Source of the DNA: Limnoperna fortunei
Taxonomy: Eukaryota; Mollusca; Bivalvia; Mytilida; Modiolidae
Direction of reading: 5' to 3'
DNA: 64,000 nt
Assembly: GCA_944474755.1 (NCBI GenBank)
Contig: OX104111.1
Span: 112,970,545-113,034,544, forward strand
Below are positions 50,837 through 62,900 of the stretch, piece after piece. The translations under genes were made by a program, and so were the position numbers. Every line of letters begins with the position of its first letter. Positions within the stretch are counted from its first letter, which is position 1. The notes under the pieces are model-generated. The model worked only from the letters and a program-made list of their open reading frames with translations. It made no database searches and had not been told where the DNA came from.

Positions 50837-51289
50837 GAAAATCTATAAATAGATTACTAATGCAGAGTTGTCGGGAAATGTTTGTTTTCCAGAAATCAAT
50901 TCAATAAATTATAAAAGCTTTGTTATGTAGTCAATCAACAAAGGAAAATTAATTTACCCTTTAAATTGAAAAATATCAAACAATTTTACTTGTTTTACAG
51001 GGTGTGACAAATTACTCTAAGTAAATGATATTTTTGTAATTATTATAAAACCTTTGTTACCTGTAGTGATACTAGACATTTTTTATTTATAATCTTAAAC
51101 ATTTTTAATTTAAGCATACTTACCTGGTACAGGGAGCACCGTGATCAAAAAGGCGGTCTCCCCAGGTTGAGGCCCTTCCATTGCACTCCGGTTGGGCTGA
51201 AGCCTGCGAATGCCCCAAATGTGGGCATCTCGGGTACGCAATTTTTTAGTGTGGGGGACTGCGTTCGCGCTAACCCTCGAAATTAATAA
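50837..51289 (+). repeat. duplicated block carrying U1 copy 3
   Basis: Nearly identical to 56295-56760, from AAATCTATAAATAGA through the whole U1 gene. About 280 bp upstream of each U1 is shared, which should include the PSE-type promoter. The best positional candidate is TTACCTGTAGTGATACTAG, some 40-60 nt before the start. Copies are about 5.47 kb apart. Confidence 0.85.
51116..51279 (+). ncRNA. U1 snRNA gene, copy 3 (variant)
   Basis: A 164-nt U1 with the normal 5' end ATACTTACCTGG and U1A loop. Stem III is ATGCCC / GGGCAT instead of TTGTCC / GGACAA: two base pairs changed on both sides, so pairing is kept. AACCCTGC became AAGCCTGC, costing one pair of the helix joining the 5' region (CAGGG / CCCTG). 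The 3' hairpin closes with AACCCTCG rather than ATCCCCTG. Loop I again has AA for CG. Confidence 0.96.
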
Positions 51290-51667
51290 CAAATGATATG
51301 TTGTAAATTTGCTTACCACTCCATTAGTCAATTCTTTGAAATCGTCAAAAATCATGTAGTATCTTGGTTTGTTTTCTATACGGGTCAGCATTTCTGTTAT
51401 GTTCACGTGAATACACATTTTGAACTACAGTGCTATAATCTTTTTGTGTGATTTAATTGCTCGATCTTAATACATGACTGTATAATAAATTTCAAATTTT
51501 GAAATTTTACACACTTCATTCTAAATTTGTAATGTTTTATTAAAGATCATTCAATGTCAGCTGTACATGTTAATTATTGTTTATGTTTATTAAAGGTTTC
51601 TTTCAAAACTATTTTACGCCATGGACCACATATATAGGTACATGTATAGGGAGGGCGCTTGGGGATA

Positions 51668-51770
51668 GGGTAATACGGATGTGTGGTCCGAATAGGTCAC
51701 TTTTTTACCTCTCCAAAATATATGAAAAGGTAGCTTTTTTATTGAAAAATATATCATTATGTAGTTGTTA
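51668..51770 (+). repeat. dispersed ~95-bp repeat (copy 2)
   Basis: Inverted relative to 20632-20735 and nearly identical. It sits about 50 bp outside the left end of the 3.6-kb TIR element. Confidence 0.75.
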
Positions 51771-52153
51771 ATTATCTAAATATATTCATGCCTCAATTCT
51801 CATCTTAAGGTTCATTCAAAGTCAGTTAAAGTGCGCCAATTACAAATATTGTGGTCACAGACGTTTTTTGATGACCAATAGTATATTTGTTATGGGAATT
51901 TGACTGTTCTGTTTGACTCATTTATTGATCAACACTGACTAATTTTGAAGCCTACATAGTAAAAACCATTATGTCACAAATTTGGAGTACTAAATTTATT
52001 TACAAAGAAAGAAAATTTATAGCGAAATAAATAAGTGAAATATGTTTTCTATGATAGAGAATTGTCAGAATTTGGATAAAAACACTCTGTTTTTATGTCA
52101 GTATATTTGGAAATAAAAAAAACCAACACAGTATTTGTGTCCCATAAAATGCT

Positions 52154-53944
52154 GTGAATTACGTTACAATTTCATGATAGTCGTATTGAAAACATATTTG
52201 ATTAATACAGTAATGATTCGTGAACGAACAAAAATGCTTCAAAATATTTATAAATCATGATGAAAAGGTGTATGAATAATTTTGGCCTAAAACTAGTCTT
52301 TGATTTCAATTTTTATTTTTTGCATTTAATTGTGAATTACGTTACGGTACCTTCCTCATAATAAGTATATGCTATAAGCGTCAAACACTGTGAGTAATAA
52401 ACACACTGATGTTAACCATAATTGCCATATAAACATTGTTTTTAGCTGTTAAAACATTTCTCATATATTTGCAAATGCTTATGTCCGTGAATTACGTTGC
52501 GGTGAATTACGTTACGGTATATTCAGTAAACATGCTTTAAAACTTATTTCCTAGGAACAAATTACCTGGAAACATTATTTTTTGACACCGCCTAAAATAA
52601 GGGCGTTTGTTGAAAACTAAGTTGCCAAGCGGGAGACATTTAAAACATTTTCTTGTGTAAACATTACCATCACTCGTAAGTACACATTTATTTAACAAGA
52701 ACACATATTATATTGCATCAATTGTCAGCGAAAATTATTATTAAACGACACAATATATAATATACTGCAGAACTTTGAATATGGAATATTGATTACATTT
52801 GTATTTACGTCACGTGAGGGCACACAGTTTAGTGTAACGTAATGTACGTTTTGTAACGTAAATCACATGCACATTTATGTTATAGTTTGTTTCCAAAAAA
52901 TGGTAAAAGTTGATAAAATGATGTGAAAAAAAATGTTTAAACACTAACCGAAGATAGGCATACAATTTAGAAGGAGTTAGGCATTTGGAAACGTTGACAT
53001 TTCCTTATCGATACTACCAAACACCAGTTGTATACATCATTTTGTTTTAAAATTGCACTTTCATTTTAAATTTTATCTTGCTATAATTGAAAACATTTGC
53101 AAAAAATGAGTATAAATTATAATACAACACCATGACAATAAATAGTTTAGAAAATTATGTGGTAAAGATCTATCACTCTTACTTTCTTGTGTAACGTAAT
53201 TCACTATTGTGTAAAAAGACAATTGTCAATACAACAGTACTGAATACACAACCATTTGTTCCAAAACATTTAATGGTGTGAAATGATCATAGCCCATTGT
53301 TTATCTTTAATCAAACCGTTGTGAACAGCACAATTTCATATGTGTAACTGGGGATTTTTTTAATATTTCTTTGCATTGGGAATTTAATGTGACATTTTAA
53401 AAGATTTTATGTTTTATGTGTTAATATCGTTGCAAAGATATTGCAAATCATTGTACCAAAAAAAAATAATCATAACCCAAAAGCTCTTTTTCTATAATGG
53501 TTCCAATTTAAACATAAGATAACAAGATTGTATATATTTTATGGACTTCTGTGAATTACGTTACACTTGGTACTACTACTGTAAAGTGTAATAAATATCT
53601 GTTTGATAAAATTTCAAGTCTTTTAAATTTGTTAAGTATTATCTTTAATGGTCAACAAATGAACAGATTTATTTAAATGGTCTTTAGACTCTGAAAATAA
53701 AAAGAGTATCAACATTCAAAAATAGACACTTTTTCTTTAAAGCGTCTATTTTCCTTTTTATTGTTCAAGTATCAAGGAGTTGACGATATCTTTTAGAGTT
53801 GGTTAATGTTGGGTTTCTTAAATGTTTTATTTGGTAAATCAATCATATATCTATCATATAAATGTGTTTTATATGCAATTGTGGTTCTTTTTACGATAAA
53901 ATATGTTTGATATAGTTACAGTAGACAGAAGTAACGTAATTCAC
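52154..53944. repeat. dispersed 14-bp motif GTGAATTACGTTAC
   Basis: Forward at 52154, 52332, 52487 (GTTGC variant), 52502 and 53551; reverse (GTAACGTAATTCAC) at 53191 and 53931. Looser TAACGTAA forms occur near 52835-52865. It is present in this TIR element and not noticed elsewhere in the window. Confidence 0.8.
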
Positions 53945-53980
53945 CATCCAAAATACCACCACATGTATATTCACGTTTTT

Positions 53981-55214
53981 GTCTCGCCTGCGACGAATGT
54001 CGCTGGAGGCGAGACATATGTATGGGAATCCGGCGGCGGCGTAAACACTTGACATCTTGCTTTATATCTTTGTAAGCCCAAGCCCTAGGTCCATCAAATT
54101 TGGTCCAGAGGTAGCTTATGATGAGTACTTGCCAGTCAGTCACCTGTCACCTGACCATGACCTCAATTTCACGGTCCAGTGACTACGTTAAAGTTTTTGG
54201 GTTACGACAGTTCCTCTGTAACTACGCATGGTAGGATGACAATATTTAGTGTATAGGTTGCTGATGACTAGTACATGACTGTCTGGTAGGTGTCACCTGA
54301 CCTTGACCTCAATTTCACGGTCCAGCGACTACGTTAAAGTTTTTGGGTTACGACAGTTCCTCTGTAACTATGCATGGTAGGATGACAATATTTGGTGTAT
54401 AGGTTGCTGATGACTAGTACATGACTGTCTGGTAGGTGTCACCTGACCTTGACCTCAATTTCACGGTCCAGCGACTACGTTAAAGTTTTTGGGTTACGAC
54501 AGTTCCTCTGTAACTACGCATGGTAGGATGACAATATTTGGTGTATAGGTTGCTGATGACTAGTACATGACTGTCTGGTAGGTGTCACCTGACCTTGACC
54601 TCAATTTCACGGTCCAGCGACTACGTTAAAGTTTTGGGGTTACGACAGTTCCTCTGTAACTATGCATGGTAGGATAACAATATTTGGTGTATAGGTTGCT
54701 GATGACTAGTACATGACTGTCTGGTAGGTGTCACCTGACCTTGACCTCAATTTCACAGTCCAGCGACTACATTAAAGTTTTTGGGTTACGACAGTTCCTC
54801 TGTAACTACACATGGTAGGATGACAATATTTGGTGTATAGGTTGCTGATGACTAGTACATGACTGTCTGGTAAGTGTCACCTGACCTTGACCTCAATTTC
54901 ATGGTTCAGCGACTGCGTTAAAGTTTTTGGGTTACGATAGTTCCTCTGTAACTATGCATGGTAGGATGACAATATTTGGTATATAGGTTGCTGATGAATA
55001 GTACATGACTGTCTGGTAGGTTCCACCTGACCTTGACCTCAATTTCACGGTCCAGCGACTACGTTAAAGTTTTTGGGTTACGGCTGTTCCCCTGTAACCA
55101 TGCAGGGTATGGTGACAATATTTTGTATACAGGCCGCAGCTGATATTTAATGCTATTTACGTAATGCTTATGACGAAATTTATTTTCGTTACTGATACGG
55201 AATGCAGGCGAGAC
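53981..55214. mobile_element. element with GTCTCGCCTGC ends and 146-bp internal repeats
   Basis: Left end GTCTCGCCTGC (53981-53991), right end GCAGGCGAGAC (55204-55214). Next to the left end is a hairpin GCGACGAATGTCGC. The interior has about seven tandem 146-bp units with phrases CACCTGACCTTGACCTC, AATTTCACGGTCCAGCG, ACTACGTTAAAGTTTTTGGG and CAGTTCCTCTGTAACTA. Tandem core repeats between short conserved ends recall bivalve 'pearl'-like elements, but the family is not certain. Confidence 0.75.
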
Positions 55215-55390
55215 GTTTTTCTGTGTCCACACTTGTCTTGATGTGAACTTGTTATTCAAGAGGTACCTTTTTTTGTTTTCTAATTGTTCAAATATAGTTC
55301 TTACAAAATAAATACATTTGTCTTGTTTTCAAAGCTGAAAATCTTCAACCGTTTTTCCTGTGCAAATGGCGCACTTTAACTGACTTTGAA

Positions 55391-56294
55391 CCATGTAAGC
55401 CTATGTAAACCACAGTAATTTTACAAACAAAGTGTTCCATTAACATCAGTTGATCATTTTGGTAGTGAATGGACTATTTTGACAATGGGGATGTGCAGTA
55501 ATAAATATATGAATAGGTCTGATTTAATCATTCAATATATGATTAGGTCCTGTTTTATAACGTCAGAAAATATATAAATAAAGGGTGGGGTTTCAAATCT
55601 CCGTCCGCAGATATCCTTAGTCCCCCTTGTGGAATTATTTACTTATTTTTGCGTTCTAGTTCATCTCGGCTTACATTTTGCGACCCGTGCATATATTTTA
55701 TCAATTTTACCAATGACAACGTGGGTATGTTACCGCGCTCCTCAAAGGTTCTTATATATTCTGTCATTTCGTCTGATTTTCTGTTTTACTTTACTTTGGG
55801 GTATATGTAGAAATTGTGGCCATTAGAATTTAAAATTAAGTTTTGTGCCCAGCAATTAAATGACTAAATAAGGATAGATACCGCCGAGTAACATTATTGT
55901 GCTAAAATGTAATTAAGGTTTAATTGTAAATAATTTTTAATAATACATGCGGTTTTACATATGGTAATTTAAATAATATCAGACAACAAATCAGAAACTA
56001 ATTAAATTACATTTTGGTTGATTATATATTTTTTCATGTCAATTCTTGTACACTTCAGCAACAGTTAATTTTTTCTAGTTGCAAAATTTGTTTTAAATAT
56101 TGTTTGTGTTGATATTATTTTTAATCAATTTTAAAACAAAACTAATGGTTATTAAATTCAATTTTGAAAGCATAAATATTATGTGTGACGAACACAGCTA
56201 AACATTGTTTAATAACAAAATTAATTATTATTAAGAACACTTATATAGCATTTTAAAATTTATTTATTTATTAAATCAATGTGCACGGTTAAAT
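55391..56294. other. intronic, no gene seen
   Basis: AT-rich. The 65-codon ORF at 55629 shows no domain. No exon of APMAP was found. Confidence 0.4.
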
Positions 56295-56585
56295 GAAATC
56301 TATAAATAGACTACTAGAAGTATTAAGTTAGTACAGAGTTGTCGGAAATGTTTGTTTTCCAGAAATCAATTCAAAAAATTATAAAAGCTTTGTTATGTAG
56401 TCAATCAACAAAGGAAAATTAATTTACCCTTTAAATTGAAAAATATCAAACAATTTTACTTGTTTTACAGGGTGTGACAAATTACTCTAAGTAAATGATA
56501 TTTTTGTAATTATTATAAAACCTTTGTTACCTGTAGTGATACTAGACATTTTTTATTTATAATTTTAAAAATTTTAAATTCAAGC

Positions 56586-56749
56586 ATACTTACCTGGTAC
56601 AGGGAGCACCGTGATCAAAAAGGCGGTCTCCCCAGGTTGAGGCCCTTCCATTGCACTCCGGTTGGGCTGAAGCCTGCGAATGCCCCAAATGTGGGCATCT
56701 CGGGTACGCAATTTTTTAGTGTGGGGGACTGCGTTCGCGCTAACCCTCG
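56586..56749 (+). ncRNA. U1 snRNA gene, copy 4 (variant)
   Basis: A 164-nt U1, apparently identical to copy 3 over the RNA, with the same variant stem III and 3' hairpin. Its upstream ~280 bp also matches copy 3, so the two come from one recent duplication. It ends 204 nt before the 44-bp array begins. Confidence 0.96.
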
Positions 56750-56952
56750 AAAATAAATTAAATTAGAACTCAATAAGATATGATGAACTTGCTTTTAATT
56801 AGAGTTCTTCTGTATCCAACATGTGAAAAAAAGAAATGGTGTAAGCTATTTCTCGGCTTATTCATCTATTATCTTAGATAATCATTGTATTAAATGAATA
56901 TTCACTTCAATAGTGTATCACGTTACTGAATCCCACAGAACGAGAAATACAA

Positions 56953-59900
56953 ACATGGGCATGGCTGATGCTTCGTCTATTTACAAGGACAGTTTTCACG
57001 GGCCTGGCTGATGATTCGTTCTATTTACAGGGACAGTTTTCACTGGCCTGGCTGATGATTCGTTCTATTTACAGGGACAGTTTTGACGGGCCTGGCTGAT
57101 AGTTCGTTCTATTTACAGGGACAGATTTGACGGGCCTGGCTGATGATTCGTTCTATTTACAGGGACAGTTTTGACGGGCCTGGCTGATGATTCGTTCTAT
57201 TTACAGGGACAGATTTCTGCAGCCTGGCTGATGATTCGATTATTTACAGGGACAGTTTTCACTGGCCTGGCTGATGATTCGTTCTATTTACAGGGACAGT
57301 TTTCACGGGCCTGGCTGATGATTCGTTCTATTTACAGGGACAGTTTTCACGGGCCTGGCTGATGATTCGTTCTATTTACAGAGACAGTTTTCACTGGCCT
57401 GGCTGATGATTCGTTCTATTTACAGGGACAGTTTTCACGGGCCTAGCTGATGATTCGATTAATTACAGGGACAGTTTTCACGGGCCTGGCTGATGATTCG
57501 TTCTATTTACAGGGACAGTTTTCACGGGCCTGGCTGATGATTCGTTCTATTTACAGGGACAGTTTTCACGGGCCTGGCTGATGATTCGTTCTATTTACAG
57601 AGACAGTTTTCACTGGCCTGGCTGATGATTCGTTCTATTTACAGGGACAGTTTTCACGGGCCTGGCTGATGATTCGAATAATTACAGGGACAGTTTTCAC
57701 GCGCCTGGCTGATGATTCGTTCTATTTACAGGGACAGTTTTGACGGACCTGGCTGATGATTCGTTCTATTTACAGGGACAGTTTTGACGGGCCTGGCTGA
57801 TGATTCGTTCTATTTACAGGGACAGTTTTCACGGGCCTGGCTGATGATTCGTTCTATTTACAGGGACAGTTTTGACGGGCCTGGCTGATGTTTCGTTCTA
57901 CTTACAAGGACAGTTTAAACGGGCCTGGGTGATGATTCGTTCTATTTACAGGGACAGTTTTCACGGGCCTGGCTGATGATTCGTTCTATTTACAGGGACA
58001 GTTTTCACGGGCCTGGCTGATGATTCGTTCTATTTATAGGGACAGTTTTCACTGGCCTGGCTGATGATTCGTTCTATTTACAGGGACAGTTTTCACGGGC
58101 CTGGCTGATGATTCGATTAATTACAGGGACAGATTTCACGGGCCTGGCTGATGATTCGTTCTTTTTACAGTGACAGTTTTCACGGGCCTGGCTGATGATT
58201 TGTTCTATTTACAGGGACAGTTTTCACGGGCCTGGCTGATGATTTGTTCTATTTACAGGGACAGTTTTCACTGGCCTGGCTGATGATTCGTTCTATTTAA
58301 AGGGACAGTTTTCACGGGCCTGGCTGATGATTCGTTCTATTTACAGGGACAGTTTTCACGGACCTGGCTGATAATTTGTTCTATTTACAGGGACAGTTTT
58401 CACGGGCCTGGCTGATGATTCGTTCTATTTACAGGGACAGTTTTTACGGGCCTGGCTGATGATTCGTTCTATTTACAGGGGCAGTTTTCACGGGCCTCGC
58501 TGATGATTCGTTCTATTTACAGGGACAGATTTCACGGGCCTGGCTGATGATTCGTTCTATTTACAGGGACAGTTTTCACGGACCTGGCTGATGATTCGTT
58601 CTATTTACAGTGACAGTTTTCACTGGCCTGGCTGATGATTCGTTCTATTTACAAGGACAGTTTTCAAGGGCCTAGCTGATGATTCGTTCTATTTACAGGG
58701 ACAGATTTCATGGGCCTGGCTGATGATTCGTTCTATTTACAGGGACAGTTTTCACGGGCCTGGCTGATGATTCGTTCTATTTACAGTGACAGATTTCACG
58801 GGCCTGGCTGATAATTTGTTCTATTTACAGGGACAGTTTTCACGGGGCTGGCTGATGATTCTTTCTATTTACAGGGACAGATTTCACGGGCCTGGCTGAT
58901 GATTCGCTCTATTTACAGGGACAGATTTCACGGGCCTGGCTGATAATTTATACTATTTACAGGGACAGATTTCACGGGCCTGGCTGATGATTCGTTCTAT
59001 TTACAGGGACAGTTTTCTCGGGCCTGGCTGATGATTCGTTCTATTTACAGGGACAGATTTCACGGGCCTGGCTGATGATTCGTTCTATTTACAGGGACAG
59101 TTTTCACGGGCCTGGCTGATGATTCGTTCTATTTACAGTGACACATTTCACGGGCCTGGCTGATAATTTGTTCTATTTACAGGGACAGTTTTCACGGGCC
59201 TGGCTGATGATTCGTTCTATTTACAGTGACACATTTCACGGGCCTGGCTGATAATTTGTTCTATTTACAGGGACAGATTTCACAGGCCTGGCTGATGATT
59301 CGTTCTATTTACAGGGACAGATTTCACGGGCCTGGCTGATAATTTGTACTTTTTACAGGGACAGTTTTCAATGGCCTGGCTGATGATTCGTTCTATTTAC
59401 AGGGACAGATTTCACGGGCCTGGCTGATAATTTGTTCTATTTACAGGGACAGTTTTCTCGGGCCTGGCTGATGATTCGATCTATTTACAGGGACAGATTT
59501 CACGGGCCTGGCTGATGATTCGTTCTATTTACAGGGACAGTTTTCTCGGGCCTGGCTGATGATTCGTTCTATTTACAGGGACAGATTTCACGGGCCTGGC
59601 TGATGATTCGTTCTATTTACAGGGACAGTTTTCACGGGCCTGGCTGATGATTCGTTCTATTTACAGGGACAGTTTTCACGGGCCTAGCTGATGATTCGTT
59701 CTATTTACAGGGACAGTTTTCACGGGCCTGGCTGATGATTCGTTCTATTTACAGTGACAAATTTCACGGGCCTGCATGATAATTTGTTCTATTTACAGGG
59801 ACAGTTTTCACGGGCCTGGCTGATGATTCGTTCTATTTACAGAGACAGTTTTCACTGGCCTGGCTGATGATTCGTTCTATTTACAGGGACAGTTTTCACG

Positions 59901-62900
59901 GGCCTAGCTGATGATTCGTTCTATTTACAGGGACAGTTTTCACGGGCCTAGCTGATGATTCGATTAATTACAGGGACAGTTTTCACGGGCCTGGCTGATG
60001 ATTCGTTCTATTTACAGGGACAGTTTTCACGGGCCTGGCTGATGATTCGTTCTATTTACAGGGACAGTTTTGACGGGCCTGGCTGATAGTTCGTTCTATT
60101 TACAGGGACAGATTTGACGGGCCTGGCTGATGATTCGTTCTATTTACAGGGACAGTTTTGACGGGCCTGGCTGATGATTCGTTCTATTTACAGGGACAGA
60201 TTTCTGCAGCCTGGCTGATGATTCGATTATTTACAGGGACAGTTTTCACTGGCCTGGCTGATGATTCGTTCTATTTACAGGGACAGTTTTCACGGGCCTG
60301 GCTGATGATTCGTTCTATTTACAGGGACAGTTTTCACGGGCCTGGCTGATGATTCGTTCTATTTACAGAGACAGTTTTCACTGGCCTGGCTGATGATTCG
60401 TTCTATTTACAGGGACAGTTTTCACGGGCCTAGCTGATGATTCGATTAATTACAGGGACAGTTTTCACGGGCCTGGCTGATGATTCGTTCTATTTACAGG
60501 GACAGTTTTCACGGGCCTGGCTGATGATTCGTTCTATTTACAGGGACAGTTTTCACGGGCCTGGCTGATGATTCGTTCTATTTACAGAGACAGTTTTCAC
60601 TGGCCTGGCTGATGATTCGTTCTATTTACAGGGACAGTTTTCACGGGCCTGGCTGATGATTCGAATAATTACAGGGACAGTTTTCACGCGCCTGGCTGAT
60701 GATTCGTTCTATTTACAGGGACAGTTTTGACGGACCTGGCTGATGATTCGTTCTATTTACAGGGACAGTTTTGACGGGCCTGGCTGATGATTCGTTCTAT
60801 TTACAGGGACAGTTTTCACGGGCCTGGCTGATGATTCGTTCTATTTACAGGGACAGTTTTGACGGGCCTGGCTGATGTTTCGTTCTACTTACAAGGACAG
60901 TTTAAACGGGCCTGGGTGATGATTCGTTCTATTTACAGGGACAGTTTTCACGGGCCTGGCTGATGATTCGTTCTATTTACAGGGACAGTTTTCACGGGCC
61001 TGGCTGATGATTCGTTCTATTTATAGGGACAGTTTTCACTGGCCTGGCTGATGATTCGTTCTATTTACAGGGACAGTTTTCACGGGCCTGGCTGATGATT
61101 CGATTAATTACAGGGACAGATTTCACGGGCCTGGCTGATGATTCGTTCTTTTTACAGTGACAGTTTTCACGGGCCTGGCTGATGATTTGTTCTATTTACA
61201 GGGACAGTTTTCACGGGCCTGGCTGATGATTTGTTCTATTTACAGGGACAGTTTTCACTGGCCTGGCTGATGATTCGTTCTATTTAAAGGGACAGTTTTC
61301 ACGGGCCTGGCTGATGATTCGTTCTATTTACAGGGACAGTTTTCACGGACCTGGCTGATAATTTGTTCTATTTACAGGGACAGTTTTCACGGGCCTGGCT
61401 GATGATTCGTTCTATTTACAGGGACAGTTTTTACGGGCCTGGCTGATGATTCGTTCTATTTACAGGGGCAGTTTTCACGGGCCTCGCTGATGATTCGTTC
61501 TATTTACAGGGACAGATTTCACGGGCCTGGCTGATGATTCGTTCTATTTACAGGGACAGTTTTCACGGACCTGGCTGATGATTCGTTCTATTTACAGTGA
61601 CAGTTTTCACTGGCCTGGCTGATGATTCGTTCTATTTACAAGGACAGTTTTCAAGGGCCTAGCTGATGATTCGTTCTATTTACAGGGACAGATTTCATGG
61701 GCCTGGCTGATGATTCGTTCTATTTACAGGGACAGTTTTCACGGGCCTGGCTGATGATTCGTTCTATTTACAGTGACAGATTTCACGGGCCTGGCTGATA
61801 ATTTGTTCTATTTACAGGGACAGTTTTCACGGGGCTGGCTGATGATTCTTTCTATTTACAGGGACAGATTTCACGGGCCTGGCTGATGATTCGCTCTATT
61901 TACAGGGACAGATTTCACGGGCCTGGCTGATAATTTATACTATTTACAGGGACAGATTTCACGGGCCTGGCTGATGATTCGTTCTATTTACAGGGACAGT
62001 TTTCACGGGCCTGGCTGATGATTCGTTCTATTTACAGGGACAGATTTCACGGGCCTGGCTGATGATTCGTTCTATTTACAGGGACAGTTTTCACGGGCCT
62101 GGCTGATGATTCGTTCTATTTACAGTGACACATTTCACGGGCCTGGCTGATAATTTGTTCTATTTACAGGGACAGTTTTCACGGGCCTGGCTGATGATTC
62201 GTTCTATTTACAGTGACACATTTCACGGGCCTGGCTGATAATTTGTTCTATTTACAGGGACAGATTTCACAGGCCTGGCTGATGATTCGTTCTATTTACA
62301 GGGACAGATTTCACGGGCCTGGCTGATAATTTGTACTTTTTACAGGGACAGTTTTCAATGGCCTGGCTGATGATTCGTTCTATTTACAGGGACAGATTTC
62401 ACGGGCCTGGCTGATAATTTGTTCTATTTACAGGGACAGTTTTCTCGGGCCTGGCTGATGATTCGATCTATTTACAGGGACAGATTTCACGGGCCTGGCT
62501 GATGATTCGTTCTATTTACAGGGACAGTTTTCTCGGGCCTGGCTGATGATTCGTTCTATTTACAGGGACAGATTTCACGGGCCTGGCTGATGATTCGTTC
62601 TATTTACAGGGACAGTTTTCACGGGCCTGGCTGATGATTCGTTCTATTTACAGGGACAGTTTTCACGGGCCTGGCTGATGATTCGTTCTATTTACAGGGA
62701 CAGTTTTCACGGGCCTGGCTGATGATTCGTTCTATTTACAGTGACAAATTTCACGGGCCTGCATGATAATTTGTTCTATTTACAGGGACAGTTTTCACGG
62801 GCCTGGCTGATGATTCGTTCTATTTACAGAGACAGTTTTCACTGGCCTGGCTGATGATTCGTTCTATTTACAGGGACAGTTTTCACGGGCCTAGCTGATG

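Larger units (their letters stand above)
51815..55390. mobile_element. 3.6-kb TIR element with nested element
   Basis: A perfect 24-bp terminal inverted repeat at 51815-51838 and 55367-55390 (left end begins TTCAAAGTCAGTTAAAG). The interior has no transposase I can recognise. Its left half carries seven dispersed copies of GTGAATTACGTTAC or a one-base variant in both orientations. The right third is a separate nested element (53981-55214). Flanking duplications are unclear. Confidence 0.65.

Noticed and set aside
57171..60349. Two identical 63-codon ORFs
   Set aside because: Shadows of the 44-bp array; useful only as markers of the 2,987-bp block.
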